64,000 bases of DNA from Mucilaginibacter sp. KACC 22773. GTDB taxonomy: Bacteria; Bacteroidota; Bacteroidia; Sphingobacteriales; Sphingobacteriaceae. Of this stretch, positions 26,979 through 34,584 are shown piece by piece. Under the pieces are notes generated by a model that saw nothing but the letters and a program-made list of their open reading frames with translations, was not told the DNA's origin and did not search any database. The number at the start of each line of letters is the position of its first letter. The stretch's first letter is position 1. The DNA lies in NCBI RefSeq assembly GCF_028736215.1, contig NZ_CP117883.1, forward strand, positions 682,001 to 746,000, written 5' to 3'. Made by a program: the position numbers and the translations under genes.

Positions 26979-27418
26979 CCCCGCGATGATCTTAGTTTGC
27001 GGTAAAGCACGGAGGCTTCATTATCCAGGATTGAAATAAACCGGTCGATATCGCCCAGGTCCTTATTCGTCAGATGCTGATGGTTACGCAGCTTGGCCGC
27101 GGCCTGCTTCACCTGCTCGCGGTACTCCACGTTCTCCAAGATATACTTACGGAATAGCTGGTTCTCCGATAACTGGTATAGCGAACTCGATGACTCCTGC
27201 TTATCGTAGAAAGCCTCCAGCGTGGCTAGAATATTCAGCAGTTCCCGGTTAGCTTTGGCGACCTCCTCATCAGCGACCTGGAGCCGCGGATGCGTTTCCA
27301 GGATCTTTTTATTGGCGGCCATATTCCGCCTTTTCAGCACGATCACAGAGCCGTTGAGCTCGTTCGTCAGGCTGGAGACCGAACTGTATTTTTTATATAA
27401 TAAAGTGAAATCACTCAT
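26975..27418 (-). CDS. Small helical protein of unknown function in the Argonaute operon
   Basis: A 147-residue, highly charged and apparently all-helical protein, probably coiled coil around residues 50-75 and 100-140. It has no membrane segment, cysteine pair or catalytic motif that I can see. It begins 3 bases after the Argonaute stop codon and overlaps the HExxH gene by 4 bases, so it is certainly part of the operon. It could be an adaptor between Argonaute and the metallopeptidase-like protein; that is a guess from position only. Confidence 0.65.
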   Translation of the reverse strand: MSDFTLLYKKYSSVSSLTNELNGSVIVLKRRNMAANKKILETHPRLQVADEEVAKANRELLNILATLEAFYDKQESSSSLYQLSENQLFRKYILENVEYREQVKQAAAKLRNHQHLTNKDLGDIDRFISILDNEASVLYRKLRSSRG

Positions 27419-27421
27419 CGC

Positions 27422-29809
27422 TTATTCCTCCATCGTATCCTGCAACAGTTTATATTCCTTGGCCTGTACGTTCGCATAGGTGTACTCATGGGCCACATCA
27501 CGGATGATCAGGTCGATCAGTTTCAGCGGCAACGGTAATGAGCTGGCCCGGTCCGGCGCCGTGAAATTGAGCTGGGTCATCGCGAAAACATCATCGACGG
27601 CTTTATCGAAATCAATGTCGCCCCAGGCCAGGCTGACGCGGATCGGGTTGGATGAGCCGGGTATCTTATAGGGAAAGCCAGTGTTGAAGATATAACATTC
27701 TTTTCCCTCACGGATCGGCACGACCGTACCGGCATCCGCGTTGTCCAGCATATTGTTCTGATCGGGGACGGCGGCACGGATCGGGATGGCCGAAGACTTG
27801 GCGACATCGAGCACGGCCAGTTTAACTTCCGACTGGTCGATCTTGCCGTCCTCCCGCAGTTTATCAATGGCCGCCATCAGGGCCTTTTGCTCTTCTCCCC
27901 AGGAGGTCCCGTCACGCAGCACGACGATGCTTTTCGGAAACTCCTCCCCTGCATCCAGGTGGCGACTGAGCACCTCAACGATCTTATCCCGGATCAGGCC
28001 GGAATTGACCTTTTCGGTCCGGAAGGTATTTCCGGCCTTCTTAGCGGTCTTTTCGATATCGAAGACGATCTTTTCACCGTTCTTGAACAGAAAGCAGAAG
28101 CCCGCATAAAATTCATGCGCGTCGATCCCGATGTACAGATCGTAGTTCAGGTTCTTGGCCAGGGCATACGGCCATTTCCTGTTCACCACCAGGTATTTGA
28201 ACAGCGTATTGACCTGGTACGATTTAAAATCCTGCATCTTATGGTCAGGCACATCGTAGATCTTGGCGCCACGGGCATCCATCGCCGAGCGCATATATCG
28301 CTTCAAACTTTTTTCACTGATACACTTGAGGTTGATCGTATCGAACAGCTCTTTCTTGACCAGCTTATGCAGGTTCTGGCTGAACCAGTTATTGCCTTCC
28401 AGCTGCGGCAGCACGAACAACCCGTAACTGCCGTTCAGTTGTTTGGCGTTGACCATGGCCTCAAATTCACGGCAGACCTTTTCTGCAAAGGGCCGCTGCT
28501 TCATCGGATAGGTCATCAGTTCAAAGCCGCGGAATGTTTTATCCAATTGCATCATCGCCCGGTTGAAGTAATATTTGATGCTCTTTTGCATAGCGAAAGG
28601 CATGGTATCAGGCACGAAGATGTACTGGCTCATGTATTCGTCTTCGTTCAGCAGGCCATAATCATAGGTGAACTTCCGGCGCCTTTTCGGAAAAAGGTAA
28701 AGTTCGGCACCGTGAACGCCGGAGGCGGCCTGGTAGGGATCGAGGATATGGCCGTTCGCATATTTCAGGGCCGGGAAATCGATGATCCGGCATTGCTGGA
28801 TAAACGGCACTGTAGCGATCGCTAATTTGATCCCGGCAAAGCTAAAGTTCTGGAAATACTTTTGAACGAAGAACTCGGCGCTGGCGAAGCGGCGGTGCGG
28901 CTGATTGATCGAAAGGCGGTGCAGGCCGTCCTCGGCCAGCGTGATCGGCTTGGCCAGGTCCGCGGCACCTTCCATTTTCTTATCGCTGTCCTTGGTATAG
29001 GTATGATAAAAAGTCAGGGAATCCTTGCTCAGCTTCGGCGGTTCCGCAGCATTGGCATACAAACCCTTGGTCGTAATATAGTCGTAGATCGTACCGGAGA
29101 AATCATCCTTGGTAAAAGGCTGCTCGCCGATCTTCCCGCCGATGGCGCTGCCTTTGACGGTATACCATTCGTCACCGTTCAGATAAAGGAACGATTGGCC
29201 GAGCACATAGCCGGCCCACTGCTCCTTCGGCAGGGTTTTTAGGATCTCGGTGAGTGTATTTTTATCGGCGTAGCGGTATGCCAGGTCAACGCAGACGAAG
29301 AACTCCCCGTTCTGCTGGTGCACGCGGTATTTGAAGCCCTGGTAGATATCCGTTTGAATATCTACCGAATTGCTGGTCGGGTTCTTTTTGAGGAAGGAAT
29401 TATTCCCGCCGCTCCATAAACCTTTTTTGCGCTTCAGCTGAAATTCGATGGCATTCTCCAGGAACCGCACGGCCAGGGCCATATTCTCGTAGGAACGGTC
29501 TTCCGGATCGAACTGAAAGACCTGCTCGACCGGTTCCAGGTAAACGTCCAGCGGCGTACCGACCAGGGTGATCGCGCAAAGCTCCGCGTCCGAACGGACA
29601 GCGATATATTTTTTATGGTCGTACCAGGCTTCCGATACCACGCCACGGGTCACCGAGGCCATGTGTTTGATCGCGTTGTTGAACGAGGTATTGTAATCTT
29701 TACCCTCGGTTTTTCCGCCCTCCACAGACACGGCCATCAGCCGGTAGCTAAACCGTAACTGGCTGCAATTGCTGATGCTGAACCAATTGAGTGTATTGTC
29801 CTTCGTCAT
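27422..29809 (-). CDS. Long prokaryotic Argonaute with an apparently intact DEDD site
   Basis: A 795-residue protein of full pAgo length. The N-terminal half (1-430) is divergent and should hold the N and PAZ lobes. The MID domain lies around 430-555, and PIWI covers 556-795. The four catalytic residues can be placed: D563 in YIGIDAHEF, E599 in FRTEKVN, D633 in VVLRDGTSW and D766 in PLPLKLIDLI. The spacings 36 and 70 equal those of CbAgo as I recall them (D541, E577, D611), so a cleaving enzyme is likely. Related long pAgos from Mucilaginibacter and Pedobacter use DNA guides against RNA; whether this one does is untested. The start overlaps the nuclease gene by 62 bases; an alternative start at codon 25 would remove the overlap. 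Confidence 0.9.
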   Translation of the reverse strand: MTKDNTLNWFSISNCSQLRFSYRLMAVSVEGGKTEGKDYNTSFNNAIKHMASVTRGVVSEAWYDHKKYIAVRSDAELCAITLVGTPLDVYLEPVEQVFQFDPEDRSYENMALAVRFLENAIEFQLKRKKGLWSGGNNSFLKKNPTSNSVDIQTDIYQGFKYRVHQQNGEFFVCVDLAYRYADKNTLTEILKTLPKEQWAGYVLGQSFLYLNGDEWYTVKGSAIGGKIGEQPFTKDDFSGTIYDYITTKGLYANAAEPPKLSKDSLTFYHTYTKDSDKKMEGAADLAKPITLAEDGLHRLSINQPHRRFASAEFFVQKYFQNFSFAGIKLAIATVPFIQQCRIIDFPALKYANGHILDPYQAASGVHGAELYLFPKRRRKFTYDYGLLNEDEYMSQYIFVPDTMPFAMQKSIKYYFNRAMMQLDKTFRGFELMTYPMKQRPFAEKVCREFEAMVNAKQLNGSYGLFVLPQLEGNNWFSQNLHKLVKKELFDTINLKCISEKSLKRYMRSAMDARGAKIYDVPDHKMQDFKSYQVNTLFKYLVVNRKWPYALAKNLNYDLYIGIDAHEFYAGFCFLFKNGEKIVFDIEKTAKKAGNTFRTEKVNSGLIRDKIVEVLSRHLDAGEEFPKSIVVLRDGTSWGEEQKALMAAIDKLREDGKIDQSEVKLAVLDVAKSSAIPIRAAVPDQNNMLDNADAGTVVPIREGKECYIFNTGFPYKIPGSSNPIRVSLAWGDIDFDKAVDDVFAMTQLNFTAPDRASSLPLPLKLIDLIIRDVAHEYTYANVQAKEYKLLQDTMEE

Positions 29810-30785
29810 AATTTAAATCATTTAGGATAATTTGTTTACACAGGAACCTGAAATTGCATATCGCGCAGGTTGCCGCTTTGTCCGTACGTTCATAATCTTC
29901 GATGTCCAGTTCGTCCCAGGGCCTAGATTGGGAAAGTTCCTCTTGCTCGTCGCTGAGCAGGAACACCCCGTCCAGCGCGTTGGCGGCCGAGTCCTTGTTG
30001 ATCACATGCTCTTTGAATTTGCCATTGAGCAGGTTGAATTCGAAAAGGCGCACATCCTCCAGGGCGGGCAGCGGCTTCCACTGCTCCTTTTTATAACGCT
30101 CCCTCGAAAAATGGAGCGCTACGATACCGCCCAGCAGCAGCTGGCGCGAGTAGTCGGCGTCGGCTTTTTCCACGACCTTCCAGTCGATGACATGCATGGA
30201 TTTACCCATATAGCTGATCAAATCGATCTGCGGCTGGATCTTGATACCCTCATATTCGTATTTCAGCGTCTTGGCGTCAGGGCGCAGAAAGCGGGCGGAA
30301 AGCAGGTACTGTTCCATGTTCCTGCCCGGCACCGGGCTTTGAAAATTCGGAAAGGCCAGCAGGATCTCTTCGATGGTCTGGTAGACGCCCTGTAGCTCTG
30401 CTTCCGTATAAGGCATATTGGACTCATGGACATCGAGGATCGCGTAATCGGTACCGGATTCCGTTTTAGAGATCTCCGGGTCGTGATAGAACCTGTTAGC
30501 GGAGAACTCGAATTGCTTTTTAGCCATATCGACCCCTTTTTTGGCGATCGCAGCATAATCGGGGACCTCGCGTTCCTGGTAATAGGGCAGGATCTCGTTG
30601 GTGATCATCCAATCGACGATAGTCCCCTGCCACATTTTCAAGTTCTTCATTTTGGACAGCTCATGCGCTTTGCGCCGGAAGGGATCGGCAAAACTGCGCG
30701 ATGCCAGCTCGTACGCGAAGTAGAACTTGCGGTGGCACTGCCGCAGCACCTGCAATTTACTGATATTCCAATCCCTGTTCGCCAT
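29748..30785 (-). CDS. Cas4/RecB-like PD-(D/E)XK nuclease with Fe-S cysteines
   Basis: A 345-residue nuclease. The PD-(D/E)XK core is visible as QPQIDLI (D188) and HVIDWKVV (D201, K203), the latter with Asp in the place of the usual Glu. Four cysteines fit a Cas4/AddB iron-sulfur cluster: C17 in RQCHRKF and C307, C310, C316 in CAICNFRFLC. Cas4-like genes next to long pAgos have been reported, and such nucleases may trim DNA into guides. The start codon shares one base with the stop of the upstream gene (TAATG), and the end overlaps the Argonaute gene by 62 bases. Confidence 0.85.
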   Translation of the reverse strand: MANRDWNISKLQVLRQCHRKFYFAYELASRSFADPFRRKAHELSKMKNLKMWQGTIVDWMITNEILPYYQEREVPDYAAIAKKGVDMAKKQFEFSANRFYHDPEISKTESGTDYAILDVHESNMPYTEAELQGVYQTIEEILLAFPNFQSPVPGRNMEQYLLSARFLRPDAKTLKYEYEGIKIQPQIDLISYMGKSMHVIDWKVVEKADADYSRQLLLGGIVALHFSRERYKKEQWKPLPALEDVRLFEFNLLNGKFKEHVINKDSAANALDGVFLLSDEQEELSQSRPWDELDIEDYERTDKAATCAICNFRFLCKQIILNDLNYDEGQYTQLVQHQQLQPVTV

Positions 30786-31387
30786 TACAAAGTATGATAA
30801 AGTTCTGTTAAACGATCTGTATAATTCTTCAGTGCCTCTTCGTTCTGGTACAAAAAGCTCTCGTCCGACTTGATGCCCGAAAGGTCCTTGCCCAGTTCAC
30901 CGCGGATCATCCCTTTCCGGTAAGACGGCTGGAAACTGCCGGATGGCATGACCATATTCCGGGCTTCCGTCTGCAGGCGGTCAAAGGTGACCTGGATCGC
31001 ATCCATCGCGCTGTCTATGCCCAGGCCCAGCAGTTTCAGGAGTTTGACCAGCGACTTGACAGGCACGCTGTTGGTAAACACGCGGTCTGCCTGGATCGCT
31101 TCGATCAGCGATGGGGTCAAGCCTGTTTTTTCCTGCAGTTCCAGGCTGGTCAGCTGTTTGACGGCGACACTTTGGGTCACCATGCTGCCCAATGAAGCTT
31201 TGCTGAGCTCTGCTGTCAATGCGTCCAGCATCCGGCCGGCCTTTTCCTCGGGCAGATGTACATCCACGGCCCGCTGGAATACAAAGGCGGCTTCTGCTTC
31301 CGGAGAAACAGCCGAGGCCTGGTCCGTCCGGCTGGCGTAAGCGGTCAGTATATGCTCGAACGGCAATAATTGCTTATCTTTTTTCAT
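30785..31387 (-). CDS. HTH-like cytoplasmic protein paired with the sigma factor
   Basis: A 200-residue protein without membrane helices or zinc-binding cysteines. The segment LQEKTGLTPSLIEAIQADRV, followed by PVKSLVKLLKLLGLGID (~85-130), resembles an XRE-type helix-turn-helix. The gene overlaps the sigma gene by 4 bases (ATGA) and shares a base with the nuclease start. By position it would be the sigma factor's regulator, but it is not a classical membrane or ZAS-type anti-sigma factor. It could alternatively be a second DNA-binding regulator. The family is unrecognised. Confidence 0.65.
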   Translation of the reverse strand: MKKDKQLLPFEHILTAYASRTDQASAVSPEAEAAFVFQRAVDVHLPEEKAGRMLDALTAELSKASLGSMVTQSVAVKQLTSLELQEKTGLTPSLIEAIQADRVFTNSVPVKSLVKLLKLLGLGIDSAMDAIQVTFDRLQTEARNMVMPSGSFQPSYRKGMIRGELGKDLSGIKSDESFLYQNEEALKNYTDRLTELYHTL

Positions 31388-32013
31388 GACATGTTTTCTT
31401 TTATAATGCCCAATGTTTTCTTTTCTACTTTCGCTTTAGCCCGCAGGAAACGTACTTTCAGTTGATTGTTCTCGATCCCCAGCATGGCGGCGATGTCATC
31501 ATAACTGTAGTTATTCATCCGCAGCAATAAAATATCTCGGTCCGTCTCACTGATCTCCTGCAGCGCTTTTTCGAGGGCTAGGAATAAGGGGCTTTGTGAT
31601 GTTTCCTCTTCATAAACCTCGGTGCTGCCCATGTTCAATACCGGGCTATGCTCAAATTCGAGCCCCTCGCTATCCTCTTCCGTTGCGGCGAACTCATCCT
31701 GCCAGTCAACCAGCTTGAATTCGATCTGCTCTTTCGCCATTTTTGCCCGGACCGCCATCAGCGTATTGTTCCGGTGGATCTTAAAGAGCCAGTTCTGGAA
31801 ATGCCTTTCGGAATCGAACTCGTTCCGGAGGATCACTTTGCCGACCGTTTCCAAGGTCTTATAAAGCACCTCATAACATTCCTCCTCATCCAGCGCCCAG
31901 TTCTTTAAGGAATACTGGTACAAGGAGCGCCCGTATAACTCATACAGGAGCGAAAGGCCTCCTTTGAGGTCTTCCTGGTACTTGGCGATGACTTGAAGAT
32001 ACTTTGCTTCCAT
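31384..32013 (-). CDS. ECF-type RNA polymerase sigma factor heading the Argonaute operon
   Basis: A 209-residue sigma-70 family protein. Region 2 spans about 25-100, with a divergent DEEECYEVLYKTLETVGKVI and the RHFQNWLFKIHRNNT segment. Region 4 spans about 150-200, with ISETDRDILLLRMNNYSYDDIAAMLGI as its HTH. It is the first gene of a six-gene leftward operon that includes an Argonaute. The upstream gap carries two mirrored 13-nt sites, consistent with autoregulation and with shared control of the divergent hydrolase gene. Confidence 0.85.
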   Translation of the reverse strand: MEAKYLQVIAKYQEDLKGGLSLLYELYGRSLYQYSLKNWALDEEECYEVLYKTLETVGKVILRNEFDSERHFQNWLFKIHRNNTLMAVRAKMAKEQIEFKLVDWQDEFAATEEDSEGLEFEHSPVLNMGSTEVYEEETSQSPLFLALEKALQEISETDRDILLLRMNNYSYDDIAAMLGIENNQLKVRFLRAKAKVEKKTLGIIKENMS

Positions 32014-32034
32014 GCGTTACTTATCTATATGTAT

Positions 32035-32118
32035 TGAGGTTACCAAAAATGGCAGCCGGCACAAATAAATATTAAAATTAATTTATTCCGTTGATTAAAA
32101 ATACCTTCGGTAACCTGA
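32035..32118. promoter_or_regulatory. Mirrored 13-nt sites in the divergent sigma/hydrolase promoter region
   Basis: TGAGGTTACCAAA lies on the plus strand at 32035-32047 and TCAGGTTACCGAA on the minus strand at 32106-32118, sharing the core AGGTTACC. They sit in the 166-base gap between the divergent starts at 32013 and 32180. Each site faces the gene it could drive across the other site. The core resembles a -35 element of ECF promoters, but no matching -10 was identified with confidence, so operator sites are an alternative. Confidence 0.5.
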
Positions 32119-32179
32119 AATCATAGGATGTTAGTAAGTAGCTGATATTTGCTAATTTTAATGAACTAACCCGTTACGC

Positions 32180-33646
32180 ATGAACTACCGCATTTACTTC
32201 GAATTCAAGGCCGTTGAGCGCCAGCTGATCGGCGTGTCGCTGAATGGGGAAAATGTCGGTTTGCAGACCGAAGTGGTGGCAGGTCACCGCATCTATGTCT
32301 ATGAATTGCGTAATTACCAGGAAAGGTCCATCGCGCTCCGCATCCAAAACCTATCCGAAGCAGTGACGGTGATCATTTCCGTTCATAGTGATGCCGGACA
32401 GAATATCCTGTCTGACTGGCAAACACTGGAGCAACCGGACGAAGCCGCTGAGCTGCGGATCGACCTGCTGGAGAGCCGGATCGAGCGGATAACCGATAGC
32501 GGCCGGTTAATGCCGAATATGGTACCGGTCAGGCGGCCGAGCCGGAATGAGATCAAAGAGATCAGGGCGAAAATCCAGTTCGTCGAGCAGAAATATTCGG
32601 CCAATCAATCGTTCGCCCAGCCGACGCGGGATGAGTTGCTGACCGCCAGGGCCGATGAACCGCAGAACACCCTGGTGGATGTATTCTACGCGACCGATCG
32701 CGCCAGGCAACAAAATAAAAGCGGTGAAATTGCCTATACGAACAAGCGGGGTGACCTGGAATTAGGGGTATGCCAGGTCAACGTGCCGGGTAACCGCAAA
32801 AAGGGCGAATTGCCGCTTCCGCCTTGGTATCTTTTCGGCCTGTATACGAACGATGCTTTGCATATGTCCGTCAAGCGTACCGACCAGCTCCGGCCCGATG
32901 ACTTTTTCGCGCAGGTCACCGCAAAGGTCGGCGGCTCGCCGGAGAAGGACGCCCTGCTGTTCATCCACGGCTTCAATGTCGGATTTACCGAGAGCGTGCT
33001 GCGTACCGCGCAGATCACCGCGGACATCGGTTTCCGGGGAGCGCCTATCGTTTATAGCTGGCCCTCGCGTAAAAGCGTTTTCAAGTACGCAGCCGACGAA
33101 GCGACGTCCACAGGTTATTCCATCGATAATATTATTGAATTGATCAAGACCATTAGAACCAGGACAGGCGCCGAGCGTGTTCACCTGATCGCGCATAGCA
33201 TGGGCAACCGGTTTTTGACCGACGCTCTGAAAACACTTGGCGACCAGGGATTCACCCAAGAGTTCCAATTCAACCAGATCATCCTGGCAGCGCCGGATAT
33301 CGATGCGGAAGTTTTTGTCAAAAATATCGCGCCGAAGATCGCCCATGCTGGCGAGCAGGTCACCTTGTACACCTCGCTTCACGACAAAGCACTCCGGCTT
33401 TCCAATACCATTCATGGGGACATCCAGCGGGCCGGGTTCGCCGGAAAACTGCTGGCCGTTTTTCCAGGGATCGATACCGTCGATGCTTCTAAAGAGAGCA
33501 CAGATTTTTTAGGGCATGGCTATTTTGCGCAGAGTAAAACATTGATCAACGATATTTTTGCGGCGACAAGGCACGGGCATGGTCCCGAAGCCAGGAATTT
33601 GCGCCGACGGGTCTCCGGCGAACGTTTTTATTGGGATTTTCAATAA
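32180..33646 (+). CDS. DUF900-type alpha/beta hydrolase
   Basis: A 488-residue protein. The first ~150 residues are unassigned and beta-rich. From about 165 the DUF900 hallmark VDVFYATDRARQ appears, followed by LLFIHGFNVGF (oxyanion region, ~257), PIVYSWPSRKS and the nucleophile elbow LIAHSMGNRF with Ser near 340. An Asp (APDIDAEVF, ~374) and a late His would complete the triad. Substrate unknown; DUF900 members are predicted esterases or lipases. The gene is divergent from the sigma-Argonaute operon, shares its mirrored promoter sites and its GC-rich composition. It may therefore be a regulated partner, for example a membrane-damaging effector; this is inference. Confidence 0.8.
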   Translation: MNYRIYFEFKAVERQLIGVSLNGENVGLQTEVVAGHRIYVYELRNYQERSIALRIQNLSEAVTVIISVHSDAGQNILSDWQTLEQPDEAAELRIDLLESRIERITDSGRLMPNMVPVRRPSRNEIKEIRAKIQFVEQKYSANQSFAQPTRDELLTARADEPQNTLVDVFYATDRARQQNKSGEIAYTNKRGDLELGVCQVNVPGNRKKGELPLPPWYLFGLYTNDALHMSVKRTDQLRPDDFFAQVTAKVGGSPEKDALLFIHGFNVGFTESVLRTAQITADIGFRGAPIVYSWPSRKSVFKYAADEATSTGYSIDNIIELIKTIRTRTGAERVHLIAHSMGNRFLTDALKTLGDQGFTQEFQFNQIILAAPDIDAEVFVKNIAPKIAHAGEQVTLYTSLHDKALRLSNTIHGDIQRAGFAGKLLAVFPGIDTVDASKESTDFLGHGYFAQSKTLINDIFAATRHGHGPEARNLRRRVSGERFYWDFQ

Positions 33647-33714
33647 ATTTTTACGTAGGCTCATGTTAATGGCATAATTACTACATTTAATTTTTATTAA
33701 AGCCTTATAGTTTT

Positions 33715-34584
33715 ATGCCTACTCCACAAGATATTCTAATCGGCAAGCATCCCGCAAAAGGTAACTTTTTTGCCGAGTGGCTGGACTTTCTGGATGAAGC
33801 TGTTCCGGCTGCCGATCCCAACAAAAAACATCGTAAACTCAGCGAAATTGCTGGAAAAAGGGGCATAGCAATAAAGGGCATTGCCCAGTACCTATTAGAC
33901 CATCATGTAGATCCTAAAAAGCTTGCAAGGGCAAAAAAACGAAAAGAGGAGATATTAAAAAAATACAAGCTAAAATCCTTTGAAGAATATTTAGACACGC
34001 AAACTTATTTTCCCAAAGCAAAAAATACAAGAAACGGGAACACTGCGGAGGTTATCTTATCGAACTATTTACAGGTTACAAGTGGTTTATCCTTGCTGGC
34101 TTTTAAACTCACTTATAACCCAAATGTCGACCAAGCTATCAAGGGTGACGATTGCCTGCTTTTTGACGTAAAAGACCTTACACGCAAAGTTATAGTAGGA
34201 GAAGCAAAATTCCGTGGCAGATCGCCGGATAATAAAGCCATTAAGGAGATGATCAAAAATCTGGAGGGCGCAAAGAAATTACCTATTTCTCTCCCTTTTA
34301 TTTCGCAGCATTTTACAGCCATTGGAGATGAGGAAATGGCAGCGCAAATTGATGATTTGTTATACGAGCTTACCACGGGAAAAGTAAACGTGGTCAACGT
34401 TGGCCTGATTATAAGCACCAAATCCGCTAATAGAGGCCAGGACGCGGGGCAACAGCTGGATCATTATTTAAAAACTAATAATCCCCAACTGGTGGCCTTA
34501 TCGCTGGGAATAGACGATCCTGACGAGATCGTTGATAAAACTTTTGATGAGGCTTATAAATTCCTTAAAGCTTCTGTCAAATGA
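33715..34584 (+). CDS. hamA: Hachiman nuclease subunit HamA (DUF1837)
   Basis: A 289-residue protein with the DUF1837 pattern: GNTAEVILSNYLQ (~107-119), then NPNVDQAIKGDDCLLFD (~135-151) and KVIVGEAKFRG (~158-168), a D...ExK PD-(D/E)XK-like nuclease site. It overlaps the helicase gene by 4 bases (ATGA). HamA with HamB forms the Hachiman anti-phage system, in which the helicase senses damaged or foreign DNA and releases HamA to degrade DNA. Composition returns to AT-rich here, marking a boundary from the Argonaute block. Confidence 0.85.
   Translation: MPTPQDILIGKHPAKGNFFAEWLDFLDEAVPAADPNKKHRKLSEIAGKRGIAIKGIAQYLLDHHVDPKKLARAKKRKEEILKKYKLKSFEEYLDTQTYFPKAKNTRNGNTAEVILSNYLQVTSGLSLLAFKLTYNPNVDQAIKGDDCLLFDVKDLTRKVIVGEAKFRGRSPDNKAIKEMIKNLEGAKKLPISLPFISQHFTAIGDEEMAAQIDDLLYELTTGKVNVVNVGLIISTKSANRGQDAGQQLDHYLKTNNPQLVALSLGIDDPDEIVDKTFDEAYKFLKASVK

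Noticed and set aside
27887-28825. 312-codon frame on the plus strand opposite the Argonaute gene
   Set aside because: It mirrors the GC-rich codons of the Argonaute gene, has no family features, and the Argonaute motifs on the other strand are unmistakable.
30785-31387. Calling the 200-residue protein a classical anti-sigma factor
   Set aside because: It has no membrane helix and no HxxxCxxC zinc motif; an HTH-like stretch is the only visible feature, so it was left as an HTH-like partner.
32762-33415. 217-codon minus-strand frame inside the DUF900 hydrolase gene
   Set aside because: The plus-strand product has the full hydrolase motif series; the shadow frame has no recognisable features.
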